From positions 1 to 38,227 of the forward strand of contig JASJCW010000008.1 of assembly GCA_030065265.1 (NCBI GenBank): DNA of 38,227 nt, given 5' to 3'. Positions within the stretch are counted from its first letter, which is position 1, and every line of letters begins with the position of its first letter. This document shows, in pieces, positions 17,517 through 26,119 of this stretch. Source of the DNA: Prochloraceae cyanobacterium (GTDB taxonomy: Bacteria; Cyanobacteriota; Cyanobacteriia; Cyanobacteriales; JASJDA01). The position numbers and the translations under genes were made by a program. The notes below the pieces were generated by a model that saw nothing but the letters and a program-made list of their open reading frames with translations, was not told the origin of the DNA and made no database searches.

Positions 17517-18707
17517 ATGGCAAAGATTGAAACTAGAACCGAACCCATGATCCTGAACATGGGGCCCCACCATCCTTCGATGCACGGCGTACTGCGCCTC
17601 ATCGTTACTCTAGATGGTGAAGACGTAATTGACTGTGAACCCGTAATCGGCTATCTTCATCGCGGGATGGAGAAAATCGCAGAAAACCGTACTAACGTTA
17701 TGTACGTCCCCTATGTAAGTCGTTGGGACTATGCTGCGGGGATGTTTAACGAAGCTATTACCGTTAACGCACCCGAGCAATTAGCCGATATTGAAGTGCC
17801 CAAACGCGCTCAATACATTCGCGTTATCATGCTCGAGTTAAACCGCATTGCCAACCATTTATTATGGCTCGGGCCGTTTATGGCGGATGTCGGTGCAACT
17901 ACCCCATTTTTCTACATTTTCCGCGAAAGGGAATTAATCTACGATTTGTGGGAAGCTGCATCTGGAATGCGCTTGATCAACAACAACTATTTCCGCATTG
18001 GTGGAGTAGCTGTCGATCTTCCTTATGGTTGGATCGATAAGTGTGAAGATTTCTGCGATTATTTCGATCCCAAAATAGACGAATACGAGAAATTAATTAC
18101 TAATAATCCTATTTTCCGTCGTCGCGTTGAAGGCGTAGGCACTATTACCCGCGAACAAGCAATTAACTGGAGTCTTTCCGGCCCGATGTTGCGCGCTTCT
18201 GGGGTTAAGTGGGACTTACGGAAGGTTGACCATTACGAATGTTACGATGATTTTGATTGGGACGTAGAGTGGCAAACTGGTGGTGACTGTTTTGCTCGTT
18301 ACTTAGTCCGCATTGGCGAAATGCGCCAGGCAGTTAAAATTATTCGTCAAGCCCTTAAAGGCATTCCTGGAGGCCCTTATGAAAACCTAGAAGCCAAGCG
18401 CATGGTAGAAGGGAAAAAATCCGAATGGAACGGCCCGGACTATCAGTACATTGCTGGCGGTAAAAGAGTTGCTCCTACTTTTAAAATTCCTGAAGGCGAA
18501 CATTACGTTCGTATGGAAAGCGGTAAGGGTGAGATTGGTATCTTTATCGTCGGTACGAATGATGTTTTCCCTTGGCGTTGGAAAATTCGCTCTGCTGACT
18601 TTACTAACCTCCAAATTCTACCGGAAATTCTGAGAGGGGTTAAATTAGCTGATATTATGCCGATTCTCGGTAGCGTTGATATCATTATGGGATCTGTCGA
18701 TCGCTAA
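17517..18707 (+). CDS. ndhH: NAD(P)H-quinone oxidoreductase subunit H
   Basis: A peripheral-arm subunit of the NDH-1 complex (homologue of the 49-kDa subunit of complex I), which passes electrons from ferredoxin to plastoquinone in respiration and cyclic electron flow. The 396-residue product starts [11 protein letters not shown] and has the hallmark [14 protein letters not shown] and [13 protein letters not shown] near the N-terminus. It ends with [14 protein letters not shown], the normal C-terminus. The length fits the family. It stands alone, as is common for ndhH in cyanobacteria, and is followed by a terminator. Confidence 0.98.
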   Translation: MAKIETRTEPMILNMGPHHPSMHGVLRLIVTLDGEDVIDCEPVIGYLHRGMEKIAENRTNVMYVPYVSRWDYAAGMFNEAITVNAPEQLADIEVPKRAQYIRVIMLELNRIANHLLWLGPFMADVGATTPFFYIFRERELIYDLWEAASGMRLINNNYFRIGGVAVDLPYGWIDKCEDFCDYFDPKIDEYEKLITNNPIFRRRVEGVGTITREQAINWSLSGPMLRASGVKWDLRKVDHYECYDDFDWDVEWQTGGDCFARYLVRIGEMRQAVKIIRQALKGIPGGPYENLEAKRMVEGKKSEWNGPDYQYIAGGKRVAPTFKIPEGEHYVRMESGKGEIGIFIVGTNDVFPWRWKIRSADFTNLQILPEILRGVKLADIMPILGSVDIIMGSVDR

Positions 18708-18733
18708 AATTTCAGTATCTCTAAAATACTTCC

Positions 18734-18763
18734 AAAAGTGGGCATTTTGTCCGCTTTTTTTTG
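18734..18763 (+). terminator. Rho-independent terminator of ndhH
   Basis: AAAAGTGGGCA (18734-18744) pairs with TGTCCGCTTTT (two G-U pairs) across a short loop and runs into eight Ts. It begins 26 bases after the ndhH stop and also separates it from the convergent gene at 18781. Confidence 0.85.
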
Positions 18764-18780
18764 GTCTGAGAAGGAAAAAT

Positions 18781-19230
18781 TCAGCCAGTTGCCATCAAAA
18801 TACTCGGAAGCGGACGTACTTCGCAAGCAGTTTCAATCCAAACCTTCGCGCCAGAACGAAAAGGACGATCGGGCTGATAAATAATCGTACAAGAGCCTTC
18901 GACGGCAACAGCATAAGCACTGTAGTCCCCTTGAGGACTATCTTTTACAGCAATTGCCGGAAGATAGCGACCTCGATCGTCTTTTTTACCGATATTTTTT
19001 TTAAAAACATGAATGACTGTCGGACGATTGCGTTGACGAGAGGTTTTCCATTTAGGCTTCGGGCCTCTACGACCTTTACTGATTATTGGCATCCCGTCGA
19101 ATAAGGGAATAATCCAAGAATTACCAATTTTGCGAGCATTTTTAATTCTGCCATTGGCTGCGAGCCACCTGACTCGAGTTTGAGAAACCCCGAGCAAACT
19201 GGCTGCTTCTTTTGTACTGACGATCGACAT
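18781..19230 (-). CDS. Excisionase-family helix-turn-helix DNA-binding protein
   Basis: 149 residues from the ATG at 19230. The N-terminal part has the winged HTH of the MerR/Xis type: S-T-K-E-A-A-S-L-L-G-V-S-Q-T-R-V-R-W-L-A, then G-R-I-K-N-A-R-K-I-G-N-S-W-I-I-P. The C-terminal part (about 50-149) begins with a basic linker, K-G-R-R-G-P-K-P-K-W-K, and continues into an unrecognised beta-rich domain with D-R-G-R-Y-L-P-A-I-A-V-K-D. A longer open frame upstream to 19473 would overlap the divergent gene and lacks coding character, so I reject it. Its position across from a repeat protein suggests local regulation, but no operator was identified and no phage or plasmid genes are nearby. Confidence 0.75.
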   Translation of the reverse strand: MSIVSTKEAASLLGVSQTRVRWLAANGRIKNARKIGNSWIIPLFDGMPIISKGRRGPKPKWKTSRQRNRPTVIHVFKKNIGKKDDRGRYLPAIAVKDSPQGDYSAYAVAVEGSCTIIYQPDRPFRSGAKVWIETACEVRPLPSILMATG

Positions 19231-19402
19231 ATCCGAAAAAAAAACTATTGCGATAGTTAAATAGTAATTGGTTGTTTTGAGTTTTGTAAGCTGAAATTTA
19301 ATTCTTCGATCGCACTCTTTAATCAATTCATCTTGAGTAATTTGATTAACATCGGAGTAGATTAATCCTTGCAAAATAGTTTTTTGAAAATCAATTATCG
19401 TT

Positions 19403-20695
19403 ATGACATTGGCAGAAGCATTAAATTCCAATACATCGGCCGCAAGACTAGCAGAAATTTTAGATTTGAACAATCAAAAAATTTGTCAGGCAATTGCAAC
19501 AAATCCTAATACTTCGTCAAAGGTACTATTGGAATTATTTAAAAATTATCCTCTTGAAGTATTAAAAAATCCTAGTTTGAATTTAATTTTATTAGAAATT
19601 CCCGATTTTTTAGAGCAACTTTTGTCTGCGAGTTACCTTTTTTTAAGAAGATCGAAAGATTTACCACCATTTATACTCGAAGCAGCAATAAATCACCCAG
19701 AGCCAAAAATTCAGCATTTCCTGATTTTAGAATGCAACCTCCCAGCACAATATTTAAAGCGATTATTATTCAAATTAGCCAATAACGAATATTCTATTAT
19801 TCGTAAATTAGTCGCAGAAAATAAAAATACGCCAATTTCCCTGCTCAAAAAACTCGCTAACGATCGCAATAGCGATGTTCGGATCTCCGCAGTAAGAAAT
19901 AGGAATATGCCAACTCACTTTCGAGAAAAAATTTTAAAAGAATTAGCTAGCGATCGCAATAGTAAGGTTCGGATCTCCGTAGCACAAAATAAGCATACTC
20001 CAATTTCTCTTTTAGAAAAATTAGCTAGCGATCGCAATAGTAAGGTTCGTATTTCCGTAGCAGAAAATAAGCATACTCCAATTTACCTTTTAGAAGAATT
20101 AGCTAGCGATCGCAATAGTGAGGTTCGGATCTCCGTAGTACACAACAGAAAGACTCCAATTTACCTTTTAGAAAAATTAGCTAATGACGAGAATGGATAC
20201 CTGCTTCAATCGATAGCAGCTCGTCCGAATATCCCAATTTATCTTCAAGAAAGAATGATTGAAAAATTGGCAGAAACTCCAGAAGATGAGATTCGTTACT
20301 ATTTAACATTAAATCCAAATCTGCCAATTCATATCGTACAAAAGTTGGCAATGGATCGATCTGCTCGAGTTTGTTATTCAATAGTCAAACATCCTAAAAT
20401 CGATTCAAAGACGATCGAACTATTGTTTGAAAAGAAACAATTTAAACCAAACGATCGCGATCGCGAGGAAATAATTGATGCGATTGAATTAGAAATAAAG
20501 CGTTTAAATTGGACATCAAAACGAGCAAGACAATATTTAAATGAAAAATACGGCCGCAGTAAGCTGGGTGCGATTAATAACCAGGAGTTATTTGAATTTT
20601 GGCAAGATTTAGCATCTCTAGAATGTAAGACATATCCCACATCTTTACAGCCAGATGTTTTTGACGATCTTGAAGATATCATGATTTTAAATTAG
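19403..20695 (+). CDS. Leucine-rich-repeat-variant (LRV)/HEAT-like solenoid protein
   Basis: 430 residues, largely helical repeats of the LRV type with consensus x-T-P-I-x-L-L-E-K-L-A-x-D-R-N-x-x-V-R-I-S-V-A-x-N, spanning about residues 110-335. These form right-handed solenoids used in protein binding. Three central units are nearly identical (26 residues, 78 bases). The Fe-S cluster cysteines of the Azotobacter LRV protein are not present. The C-terminal about 80 residues form a separate region (A-R-Q-Y-L-N-E-K-Y-G-R-S) that might be a small alpha-helical domain. The ATG at 19403 is 172 bases from the divergent HTH gene. The role is unknown; probably a scaffold or binding protein. Confidence 0.8.
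   Translation: MTLAEALNSNTSAARLAEILDLNNQKICQAIATNPNTSSKVLLELFKNYPLEVLKNPSLNLILLEIPDFLEQLLSASYLFLRRSKDLPPFILEAAINHPEPKIQHFLILECNLPAQYLKRLLFKLANNEYSIIRKLVAENKNTPISLLKKLANDRNSDVRISAVRNRNMPTHFREKILKELASDRNSKVRISVAQNKHTPISLLEKLASDRNSKVRISVAENKHTPIYLLEELASDRNSEVRISVVHNRKTPIYLLEKLANDENGYLLQSIAARPNIPIYLQERMIEKLAETPEDEIRYYLTLNPNLPIHIVQKLAMDRSARVCYSIVKHPKIDSKTIELLFEKKQFKPNDRDREEIIDAIELEIKRLNWTSKRARQYLNEKYGRSKLGAINNQELFEFWQDLASLECKTYPTSLQPDVFDDLEDIMILN
19943..20176 (+). repeat. Three tandem 78-bp repeats within the LRV gene
   Basis: Units begin at 19943, 20021 and 20099, each opening TTAGCTAGCGATCGCAATAG and so each carrying one GCGATCGC palindrome at the same place. A fourth, diverged unit starts at 20177. 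Near-identity at the DNA level, including silent sites, indicates recent expansion or gene conversion. Confidence 0.95.
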
Positions 20696-20741
20696 ACTCG
20701 AGTGACAAAATAAACTCGATCTTTTGTCAGCCAATTAGTTA

Positions 20742-21614
20742 TTATTGTTTTTCGATCCATTCGAGGCACTTTTGCATTTGCTGTTTCATTGTGACTCGAT
20801 CGCTGTGATATCTTCTACCGTGTCCGGGAAGCACCCATTCAAAGTTGTAATTAGCTAGTTCCTGCATCGATTTAACTAATTCATCCCAAGAATACCAGCA
20901 GTGACGACGAAATGCGTATAATTGTTGCAGTCGATCCGACCATGCTAAATGATCTCCACTAAATAAGAATTTGTCTTTGTAAAGGAATACTGTATGCCCT
21001 TTAGTGTGGCCGGGAACTGGAATAATTAGGATATCTTCGGCAAATTGGATCGGATCTTTTCCAGTTAGTTGAATTTCTACATCTTTCGTACTCGATGTAA
21101 TATCGTCTTCGTGTAAAATGCGATCGCACCCAAAGCGAGCGTGAAATTTCTCATGGTCTCCTACATCGTCTCGATGGGTTAAATACATATACTTAACTCC
21201 ACCTAATTCTTCGATCCTTTTTACTAACGGTGCTGCAAAACGGGGCGAGTCGATTAAGATATTACCTTCTTCTCTTTGAATTAAATAACTTGCAGCACCA
21301 AAAGATTTTTCGGAGTGGTATCCGCAATAATATACGTTATCTTCTAGGGCGATCGGAAAGCTTTTTTGTATTGTTTTGATTTGTTTGGGCTTTTCTTCTG
21401 TGCCAATTGATGCTGTCGGACAGGCTAAAAGTGCTTGAAATGCTTTTAATTTCTCTTTTTCTTCCTTTGGCTGGCGATATACTGCCGATTTATCCCCTTT
21501 TCTCGTAAATACTTCCGGTGCGAGCCACCTGCAAGTATCGCAGTCGATACAAGTGCTGTCTACGTAAAAGTTACCGCTAGCGTTTTCTTTTCTGCGTTGT
21601 TTGAGTTGTGCCAT
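20742..21614 (-). CDS. Metallo-beta-lactamase-fold protein with N-terminal ferredoxin-like domain
   Basis: 290 residues in two domains. Residues 1-70 have a single-cluster ferredoxin pattern, C22-x2-C25-x2-C28 with a distant C65-P. Residues 90-290 are a metallo-beta-lactamase fold with T-H-R-D-D-V-G-D-H (His147, Asp153, His154), P-G-H-T (His203), S-G-D-H (Asp221) and P-G-H-G (His265). The first motif differs from canonical H-x-H-x-D-H: the second His is Asp149 and there are two extra residues, which may alter metal loading. The layout suggests a redox-linked hydrolase or oxidoreductase. Relatives occur in cyanobacteria and plants as far as I recall; the substrate is unknown. The ATG at 21614 lacks a strong ribosome site. 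Confidence 0.85.
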   Translation of the reverse strand: MAQLKQRRKENASGNFYVDSTCIDCDTCRWLAPEVFTRKGDKSAVYRQPKEEKEKLKAFQALLACPTASIGTEEKPKQIKTIQKSFPIALEDNVYYCGYHSEKSFGAASYLIQREEGNILIDSPRFAAPLVKRIEELGGVKYMYLTHRDDVGDHEKFHARFGCDRILHEDDITSSTKDVEIQLTGKDPIQFAEDILIIPVPGHTKGHTVFLYKDKFLFSGDHLAWSDRLQQLYAFRRHCWYSWDELVKSMQELANYNFEWVLPGHGRRYHSDRVTMKQQMQKCLEWIEKQ

Positions 21615-22728
21615 TTTAAAATTTATCCATACTCGTTATGACTTTATACAATTATTGTAGTCATTATGAGTATGAGTTGCCTACTAAACGTAATATCGTC
21701 TCAGGATCGAAGTGATTCAAAGTTATCTCTGTTTAGAGGGTGCTAGAGCAAAATCTACTGGGAACGATCTAGTAAAATTGGCTGCAGATAGTGAGCGTCG
21801 GGGGCATGGGAAGCATGGGAAACAGGGTTACAAAAAACTAACCATAGCCAAAAAAAACAGTTTATTTGTAGGGCTATCTTTCAGAAATGGTGCAATTACC
21901 GCTATTCTCATTTCACTTGTTTTTGCCAACAAACTATTAAAAATTGCCCGAATAAGAGATAATAACGAACCGATAGAAGAAATAATTAAATAGCTATCTC
22001 AAAACAATCGAGGTATTTTAAAGTATTTAAATAATGAAATTTACGGTGACTAAATATCGAGAAAAATAGCAATTGAAGGTTTATATTACATAAACGATAT
22101 TAATAATATTCCTTCTATTTGAGGAAGGGAAATACTATCTCACAGTGCAGTAGAAAGAAGTAAGCTAAAAAAAGAAACTGTTTATAAAAATTAAATAAGC
22201 GATCGCCAACAAAATATAAAAATCAACAACAAATCTCAAATCAAAGATATTGAAGCGGGTTGAAAATGGCTGCATGCAAATTATAAAACAGCCAAAATAA
22301 CATCCAGGGTTAGCTTGGGGACTAGAAGGTTTAAGCTCAGAACAAGTACGTTAATGGGTAAATATCGATCTACTCTCGATATTCCCGCAGTGATATATTC
22401 ACCGACTGAAAAAAATATTTCTCAAGCATTTCGCTCGGAAGATTTTCTCCTAGGCGATCGCCTGTCACAAAATTCTCTGCTGAAACGACCCTTAAGAAAA
22501 AGTATATATTCGCGCTATTTTTTGCAAAAATAAATAACTTCACTTTGAACTGATTTTCAGATAAAATCCCGATAATTTAACTATTGATTTATATTTAAAA
22601 CGAGAATTTTAGAAATAGCCTTAAAATACCTTTCGAGATCTGTTAATCCATTTAAATTGAATATTGTCAAGCATCAGACAAAAGCATAAAACGACATATT
22701 TTGTAATCAAAAAATAAGGAAAAATCTA
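21615..22728. other. 1.1-kb gene-poor spacer with dispersed repeats
   Basis: No convincing gene. Frames at 21712-21993 (GTG start) and 22315-22533 lack ribosome sites and cross repeat sequence. Two direct 9-base copies, GCATGGGAA, lie at 21804-21812 and 21813-21821. AACTAACCATAGCC at 21836-21849 and the following CAGTTTA match 28973-29003. A short protein-like stretch around 22310-22350 (W-G-L-E-G-L-S-S-E-Q-V-R then a stop) may be a gene relic. The SQR promoter should lie in the last 100 bases. Confidence 0.5.
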
Positions 22729-24018
22729 ATGTCAAGTGCAACTCAAAAGCAATCTTCTGTAACAAAAACTATACGCCATCAAATAATTGTAGTTGGTGGA
22801 GGTGCTGCGGGAATAACCGTTACAGCACAATTATTAAATAAAAACTCCTCATTAGATATAGCGATCGTCGAACCATCCCAAAAGCATTACTATCAACCAG
22901 CTTGGACTTTAGTCGGTGGGGGAGTATTTAAACTCGAAGATACCGAAAGAGAAGAACGAGATCTGATTCCTAAAGGAGTAACCTGGATTAAAGATTCTGT
23001 TGCCAAATTAGATCCCGATAATAACGCTATTTTTACTATAGAAGGGACAAAAATAGAATATGACTACTTAATTTTAGCCCCCGGAATTCAAATCGACTGG
23101 CACTTAATCGCAGGGCTAAAGGAAGCATTAGGCAAAGACGGAGTTACCAGCAACTATTCCAAACAATACGCCCCATATACTTGGGAAACTTTACAAAACT
23201 TTAAAGGGGGAACGGCAATATTCACCTATCCCAATACTCCGATCAAATGCGGTGGCGCGCCACAAAAAATTATGTATCTAGCCGACGACCATTTTAAAAG
23301 TAAAAGCGGAGTCGGTACTAATACTAAAGTAATTTACTGCACTGCTGGGGGCAAAATGTTTCCAGTACCCGAATATTGCGACACCCTCGAACAAATTATC
23401 GATCGCCGCAAGATCGAAGTTAAATACCGACATAACCTCAAAGCGATCGACCCTGAAAACAAAGAAGCGATCTTTGAAGCAGTTACCGAAGAAGGTGTCG
23501 GCGAAGTCAGAATTAAATACGATATGATTCACGTAGCACCGCCGATGAGCGCGCCAGACTTCATTAAAGAAAGTCCTTTGGCAATGGCTAATAATCCTCT
23601 CGGTTGGGTAGATGTCGATCGCAATACCCTGCAACACAATAGCTATCCGAATGTCTTTAGCTTGGGAGATGCCTCTTCTTTACCAACCTCAAAAACAGCC
23701 GCAGCGATCCGCAAACAAGCCCCAGCATTAGTTGCAAGTTTATTAAATACGATCGCAGCTCGAAGCGATCGCGGTAATTATCAAGGTTATACTTGTTGTC
23801 CTCTAGTTACTGGCTACGGCAAAACCCTCATGGCTGAATTCGATTATACGAACACTCCAACTCCAAGTTTTCCGATCGACCAAACTAAAGAACATTACTT
23901 AATGTGGTTGGCAAAAAAATATCTTTTACCCTGGTTGTATTGGAACAGAATGTTAAAAGGCTCTGGTTTTGAAGGCGATCTGCTCAACAAGAAACAGGAA
24001 CGAGTTAGCAATCAATAA
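22729..24018 (+). CDS. sqr: Sulfide:quinone oxidoreductase, probably type II
   Basis: A membrane-associated flavoprotein that oxidises sulfide and passes the electrons to quinone; in cyanobacteria it can serve detoxification or anoxygenic photosynthesis. The 429-residue product has the N-terminal FAD fold V-V-G-G-G-A-A-G-I, the motif H-Y-Y-Q-P-A-W-T-L, the redox-region cysteine in K-C174-G-G-A-P-Q-K, and a second FAD motif with G-D314. Further cysteines are at 204, 217 and 356-357 (C-C-P-L). The C-terminal amphipathic helix (Y-L-M-W-L-A-K-K-Y-L-L-P-W-L-Y-W) fits membrane attachment. AAGGAAAA precedes the ATG. The gene ends four bases before the convergent deaminase. The type assignment is from pattern only. 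Confidence 0.9.
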   Translation: MSSATQKQSSVTKTIRHQIIVVGGGAAGITVTAQLLNKNSSLDIAIVEPSQKHYYQPAWTLVGGGVFKLEDTEREERDLIPKGVTWIKDSVAKLDPDNNAIFTIEGTKIEYDYLILAPGIQIDWHLIAGLKEALGKDGVTSNYSKQYAPYTWETLQNFKGGTAIFTYPNTPIKCGGAPQKIMYLADDHFKSKSGVGTNTKVIYCTAGGKMFPVPEYCDTLEQIIDRRKIEVKYRHNLKAIDPENKEAIFEAVTEEGVGEVRIKYDMIHVAPPMSAPDFIKESPLAMANNPLGWVDVDRNTLQHNSYPNVFSLGDASSLPTSKTAAAIRKQAPALVASLLNTIAARSDRGNYQGYTCCPLVTGYGKTLMAEFDYTNTPTPSFPIDQTKEHYLMWLAKKYLLPWLYWNRMLKGSGFEGDLLNKKQERVSNQ

Positions 24019-24021
24019 TCG

Positions 24022-24462
24022 TTAATCTTCCCCAATATCTTCGTTCCATAATTGGGGATTTTTAATGATAAAATCTGTCATTAATTCAATACAACGGCTA
24101 TCTTGTAAAACTTCGAGAATAACTCCTCTAGTTTGAAGATAGCCTTCTTCTCCCATGAAAGTTTTATTTTCACCAATAACTACTTTAGGAATACCGTAAA
24201 GCAAGATAGCCCCGCTACACATCGCACAAGGGGATAAAGTCGTGTAAAGAGTAGATTGACGATAAATTGCTGGAGCAAGACGACCGGCATTTTCGAGGGC
24301 GTGCATTTCACCGTGTAAGGTTGCACTTCCTTGTTGAATTCTTTGATTGTGGCCTCGACCGATAATTCGATCTTGATAAACAATTACCGAGCCGATCGGA
24401 ATTCCCCCAGCTTTCAAGCCTATTTCTGCTTCTTCGATCGCCGCTTTCATAAATTGATTCAT
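24022..24462 (-). CDS. Cytosine deaminase, fungal Fcy1-type
   Basis: Converts cytosine to uracil for pyrimidine salvage. The 146-residue protein has the zinc site H50-G-E52 and S-P-C79-A-M-C82, with Glu52 as proton shuttle. It follows the yeast enzyme very closely beyond the generic deaminase core: G-R-G-H-N39, G-S-A-T-L-H-G-E, L-Y-T-T-L-S-P-C, Y-G-I-P, Y-L-Q-T-R-G, and the C-terminal W139-N-E-D142-I-G-E, which in yeast supplies the Trp and Asp that recognise cytosine. That C-terminus separates it from tRNA adenosine deaminases (TadA) and guanine deaminases. I call cytosine deaminase with good confidence; the bacterial E. coli CodA enzyme is unrelated. Confidence 0.88.
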   Translation of the reverse strand: MNQFMKAAIEEAEIGLKAGGIPIGSVIVYQDRIIGRGHNQRIQQGSATLHGEMHALENAGRLAPAIYRQSTLYTTLSPCAMCSGAILLYGIPKVVIGENKTFMGEEGYLQTRGVILEVLQDSRCIELMTDFIIKNPQLWNEDIGED

Positions 24463-24766
24463 AATTTTAGGTGATTTCTTAAAGTTAGTAAGAAACGATT
24501 ATCTCTCTTTAGTTATATTTTGCCAATTTACGATTATTTTAAACAAGATATCGTTTATATTAAGATCGCAGTCTTTTAAGTATAAATATCTAGGTGCGAT
24601 CGGTAAATAAATAATATTCTTAACTTCTTCTCATCTAAAGTTCATGTAATTCTAAATTAAACTGGTTACAAAAGAATTAATTGCATTAATTAGTGAGAAC
24701 TCTTCGGTCGGCTTTTTTCAATGTCTTAGTCTTATCAAACAAATTCAGTTCCAGCAAGTCAAAAAA
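24463..24766. other. Divergent spacer, nothing specific recognised
   Basis: About 300 AT-rich bases between the divergently read deaminase and DEP-domain genes. It must hold both promoters, but no convincing operator, hairpin or small gene was found. Confidence 0.4.
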
Positions 24767-25336
24767 ATGGATAAAAATCAACAAACAGTCTTTTCAATCT
24801 TGATGATGCGTTTTGGCTTAGATCCTTACAAGTCGATTCCTTTAACTAATCAATGGTTTCGCGAACATCCCGAAAAACATTGGGAAGACTTAAGACAATC
24901 TCTTCTGAACGGTGAAGTTATTTTTAATCAGGATCGATTGTACGATGTTAATCTGCCAGAAATTAAAGCTTTGACTCGAAAAATGCGCGGTCACCGTTAC
25001 ACCGCCCTGAAATGACGGTGCCTGCGGTGACCGGCGTTCCCCGGTAAATACGGAGTAGAAATAAAGGATCGTTGGTATAATCTTAAGCTTTATCGTCAGT
25101 GTTTCATTGGTTCTGAAGCAGTAGCATGGTTGATAGAAACTCAAGATTTAAACGAAGCAAGATCGATTCAATTATGTCAAATGTTGCTCGATCGCCACAT
25201 AATTCATCACGTTCACGACGAACATAATTTTAAAAATGAATTTTTGTTTTATCGCTTTTTTGAAGATGAAAAAGCAGGCGATCGCACCAATAATGCCCAT
25301 AGTTTGGGCTTGAATAATATGTTACCCAATACCTGA
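24767..25336 (+). pseudogene. DEP-domain protein interrupted by a 54-bp in-frame insertion
   Basis: The frame from the ATG at 24767 continues unshifted to a TGA at 25334-25336, but TGA stops at 25013-25015 and 25028-25030 break it. Both lie inside a 54-base GC-rich block (24992-25045). Without the block the protein is 171 residues: an N-terminal region of about 70 residues, then G-V-E-I-K-D-R-W-Y-N-L-K-L-Y...F-I-G-S-E-A-V-A-W-L-I, a typical DEP (Dishevelled/Egl-10/Pleckstrin) domain used for membrane or GPCR-type docking and found in cyanobacterial regulators. As it stands the product would be an 82-residue fragment lacking DEP. Readthrough or recoding is conceivable but unproven. An internal start (25130) would begin mid-domain. 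Confidence 0.85.
24988..25045. mobile_element. Palindromic double-hairpin insertion with CGGT duplication
   Basis: CGGT at 24988-24991 is repeated at 25042-25045, flanking or forming the end of a 54-base insert. Stem one pairs CGGTCACCG (24988-24996) with CGGTGACCG (25025-25033) and CACCG (25000-25004) with CGGTG (25016-25020). A second small stem pairs CCGG (25031-25034) with CCGG (25041-25044). The block is far richer in GC than the gene around it. It has no coding capacity and behaves like a non-autonomous palindromic element inserted into a gene. Confidence 0.75.
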
Positions 25337-25342
25337 ATTTTA

Positions 25343-25813
25343 CTATTCGATCTGTTCTAAAATTTGTTTGACGATCGCTGTTGTATCCTGAGATATTGAA
25401 ATAGTAATTGCATTACTCGGCTCTTCTAAAGTATTAAACTGACTCCGCAACATTTCCCGTTTCATAAAATGCCCTTGGCGATTCTCAATTCTTCTAGAAA
25501 TTTCTGAGTATTCGCCTTTTAAGTAGATCCAAATAACCTGTTTATTTTCTCCTTGTAAAATCGTTCGATAGCTTTTTTTTAGTGCCGAACAAGCAACAAT
25601 TATCTTGGGATTGTTATCGATTAATTCTTTCAATCTCAACAACCAAGGTAGGCGATCGCGATCGTCTAAAGCAAGATTGCGACTCATTTTGAGAATATTG
25701 GCTCGGGGATGAAAATCGTCACCATCGTAAAAAGGATAATCGAGTTGTTTGCTTAATAATTTACCGATAGTAGTTTTGCCGCTCCCAGCTACTCCCATTA
25801 AAATATATGTCAT
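25343..25813 (-). CDS. gntK: Gluconokinase
   Basis: Phosphorylates gluconate to 6-phosphogluconate, feeding the oxidative pentose phosphate or Entner-Doudoroff route. 156 residues, the usual size for the small GntK family. It has the P-loop G-V-A-G-S-G-K-T-T at 7-15, the substrate region Y-D-G-D-D-F-H-P...N-I-L-K-M, L-D-D-R-D-R-L-P-W-L, A-C-S-A-L-K-K-S-Y-R, and R-x-G-H-F-M near residue 112. It converges with the DEP gene with six bases between the stops. No permease or dehydrogenase for gluconate is nearby. Confidence 0.92.
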   Translation of the reverse strand: MTYILMGVAGSGKTTIGKLLSKQLDYPFYDGDDFHPRANILKMSRNLALDDRDRLPWLLRLKELIDNNPKIIVACSALKKSYRTILQGENKQVIWIYLKGEYSEISRRIENRQGHFMKREMLRSQFNTLEEPSNAITISISQDTTAIVKQILEQIE

Positions 25814-26119
25814 TGCTACAAGTTATCTAGACTAATTCAAATAGAGCATTCAATCTGCGATCTAATATTAATAGATTTTCAAAAAATAAATTACTATTTT
25901 GCCGGGCGATCGCTCGGTTATGATGCATTTTTGAGACAGGTAGATTAACCTAAAAAAAGTAAATATATCCCTCGTCCGCCAATTATTTCAGTAATTTTTG
26001 TCTATGTCTTTAGTTAGATAAAAAAATAAGATCTATTCAAGAATTATCTCGTCTGATAGATGTTTAATAAACCCCAAAACTGTTGTAATAGAAGGGAAGT
26101 CAACGAAAAGATATTAAAT
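25814..26119. other. Divergent spacer before the Dps cluster
   Basis: About 300 bases between the start of gntK and that of Dps. A small palindrome, CCGGGCGATCGCTCGG, lies near 25903-25918. An upstream ATG at 26060 in frame with Dps lacks a ribosome site. No regulator box for PerR, Fur or RpaB could be assigned with confidence. Confidence 0.4.

Noticed and set aside
19231..19473. Longer N-terminus for the HTH gene
   Set aside because: It would overlap the divergent LRV gene start, and the HTH homology begins right at the ATG at 19230.
21712..21993. 93-codon GTG-started frame
   Set aside because: It crosses the 9-base repeat and a dispersed-repeat block also found at 28973-29003. No ribosome site.
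22315..22533. 72-codon frame before SQR
   Set aside because: No start signal and no recognisable motif; at most it overlaps a gene relic.
25130..25336. Separate small gene starting mid-DEP domain
   Set aside because: It is the same frame as the upstream part, the DEP homology extends before its start, and no ribosome site precedes it.
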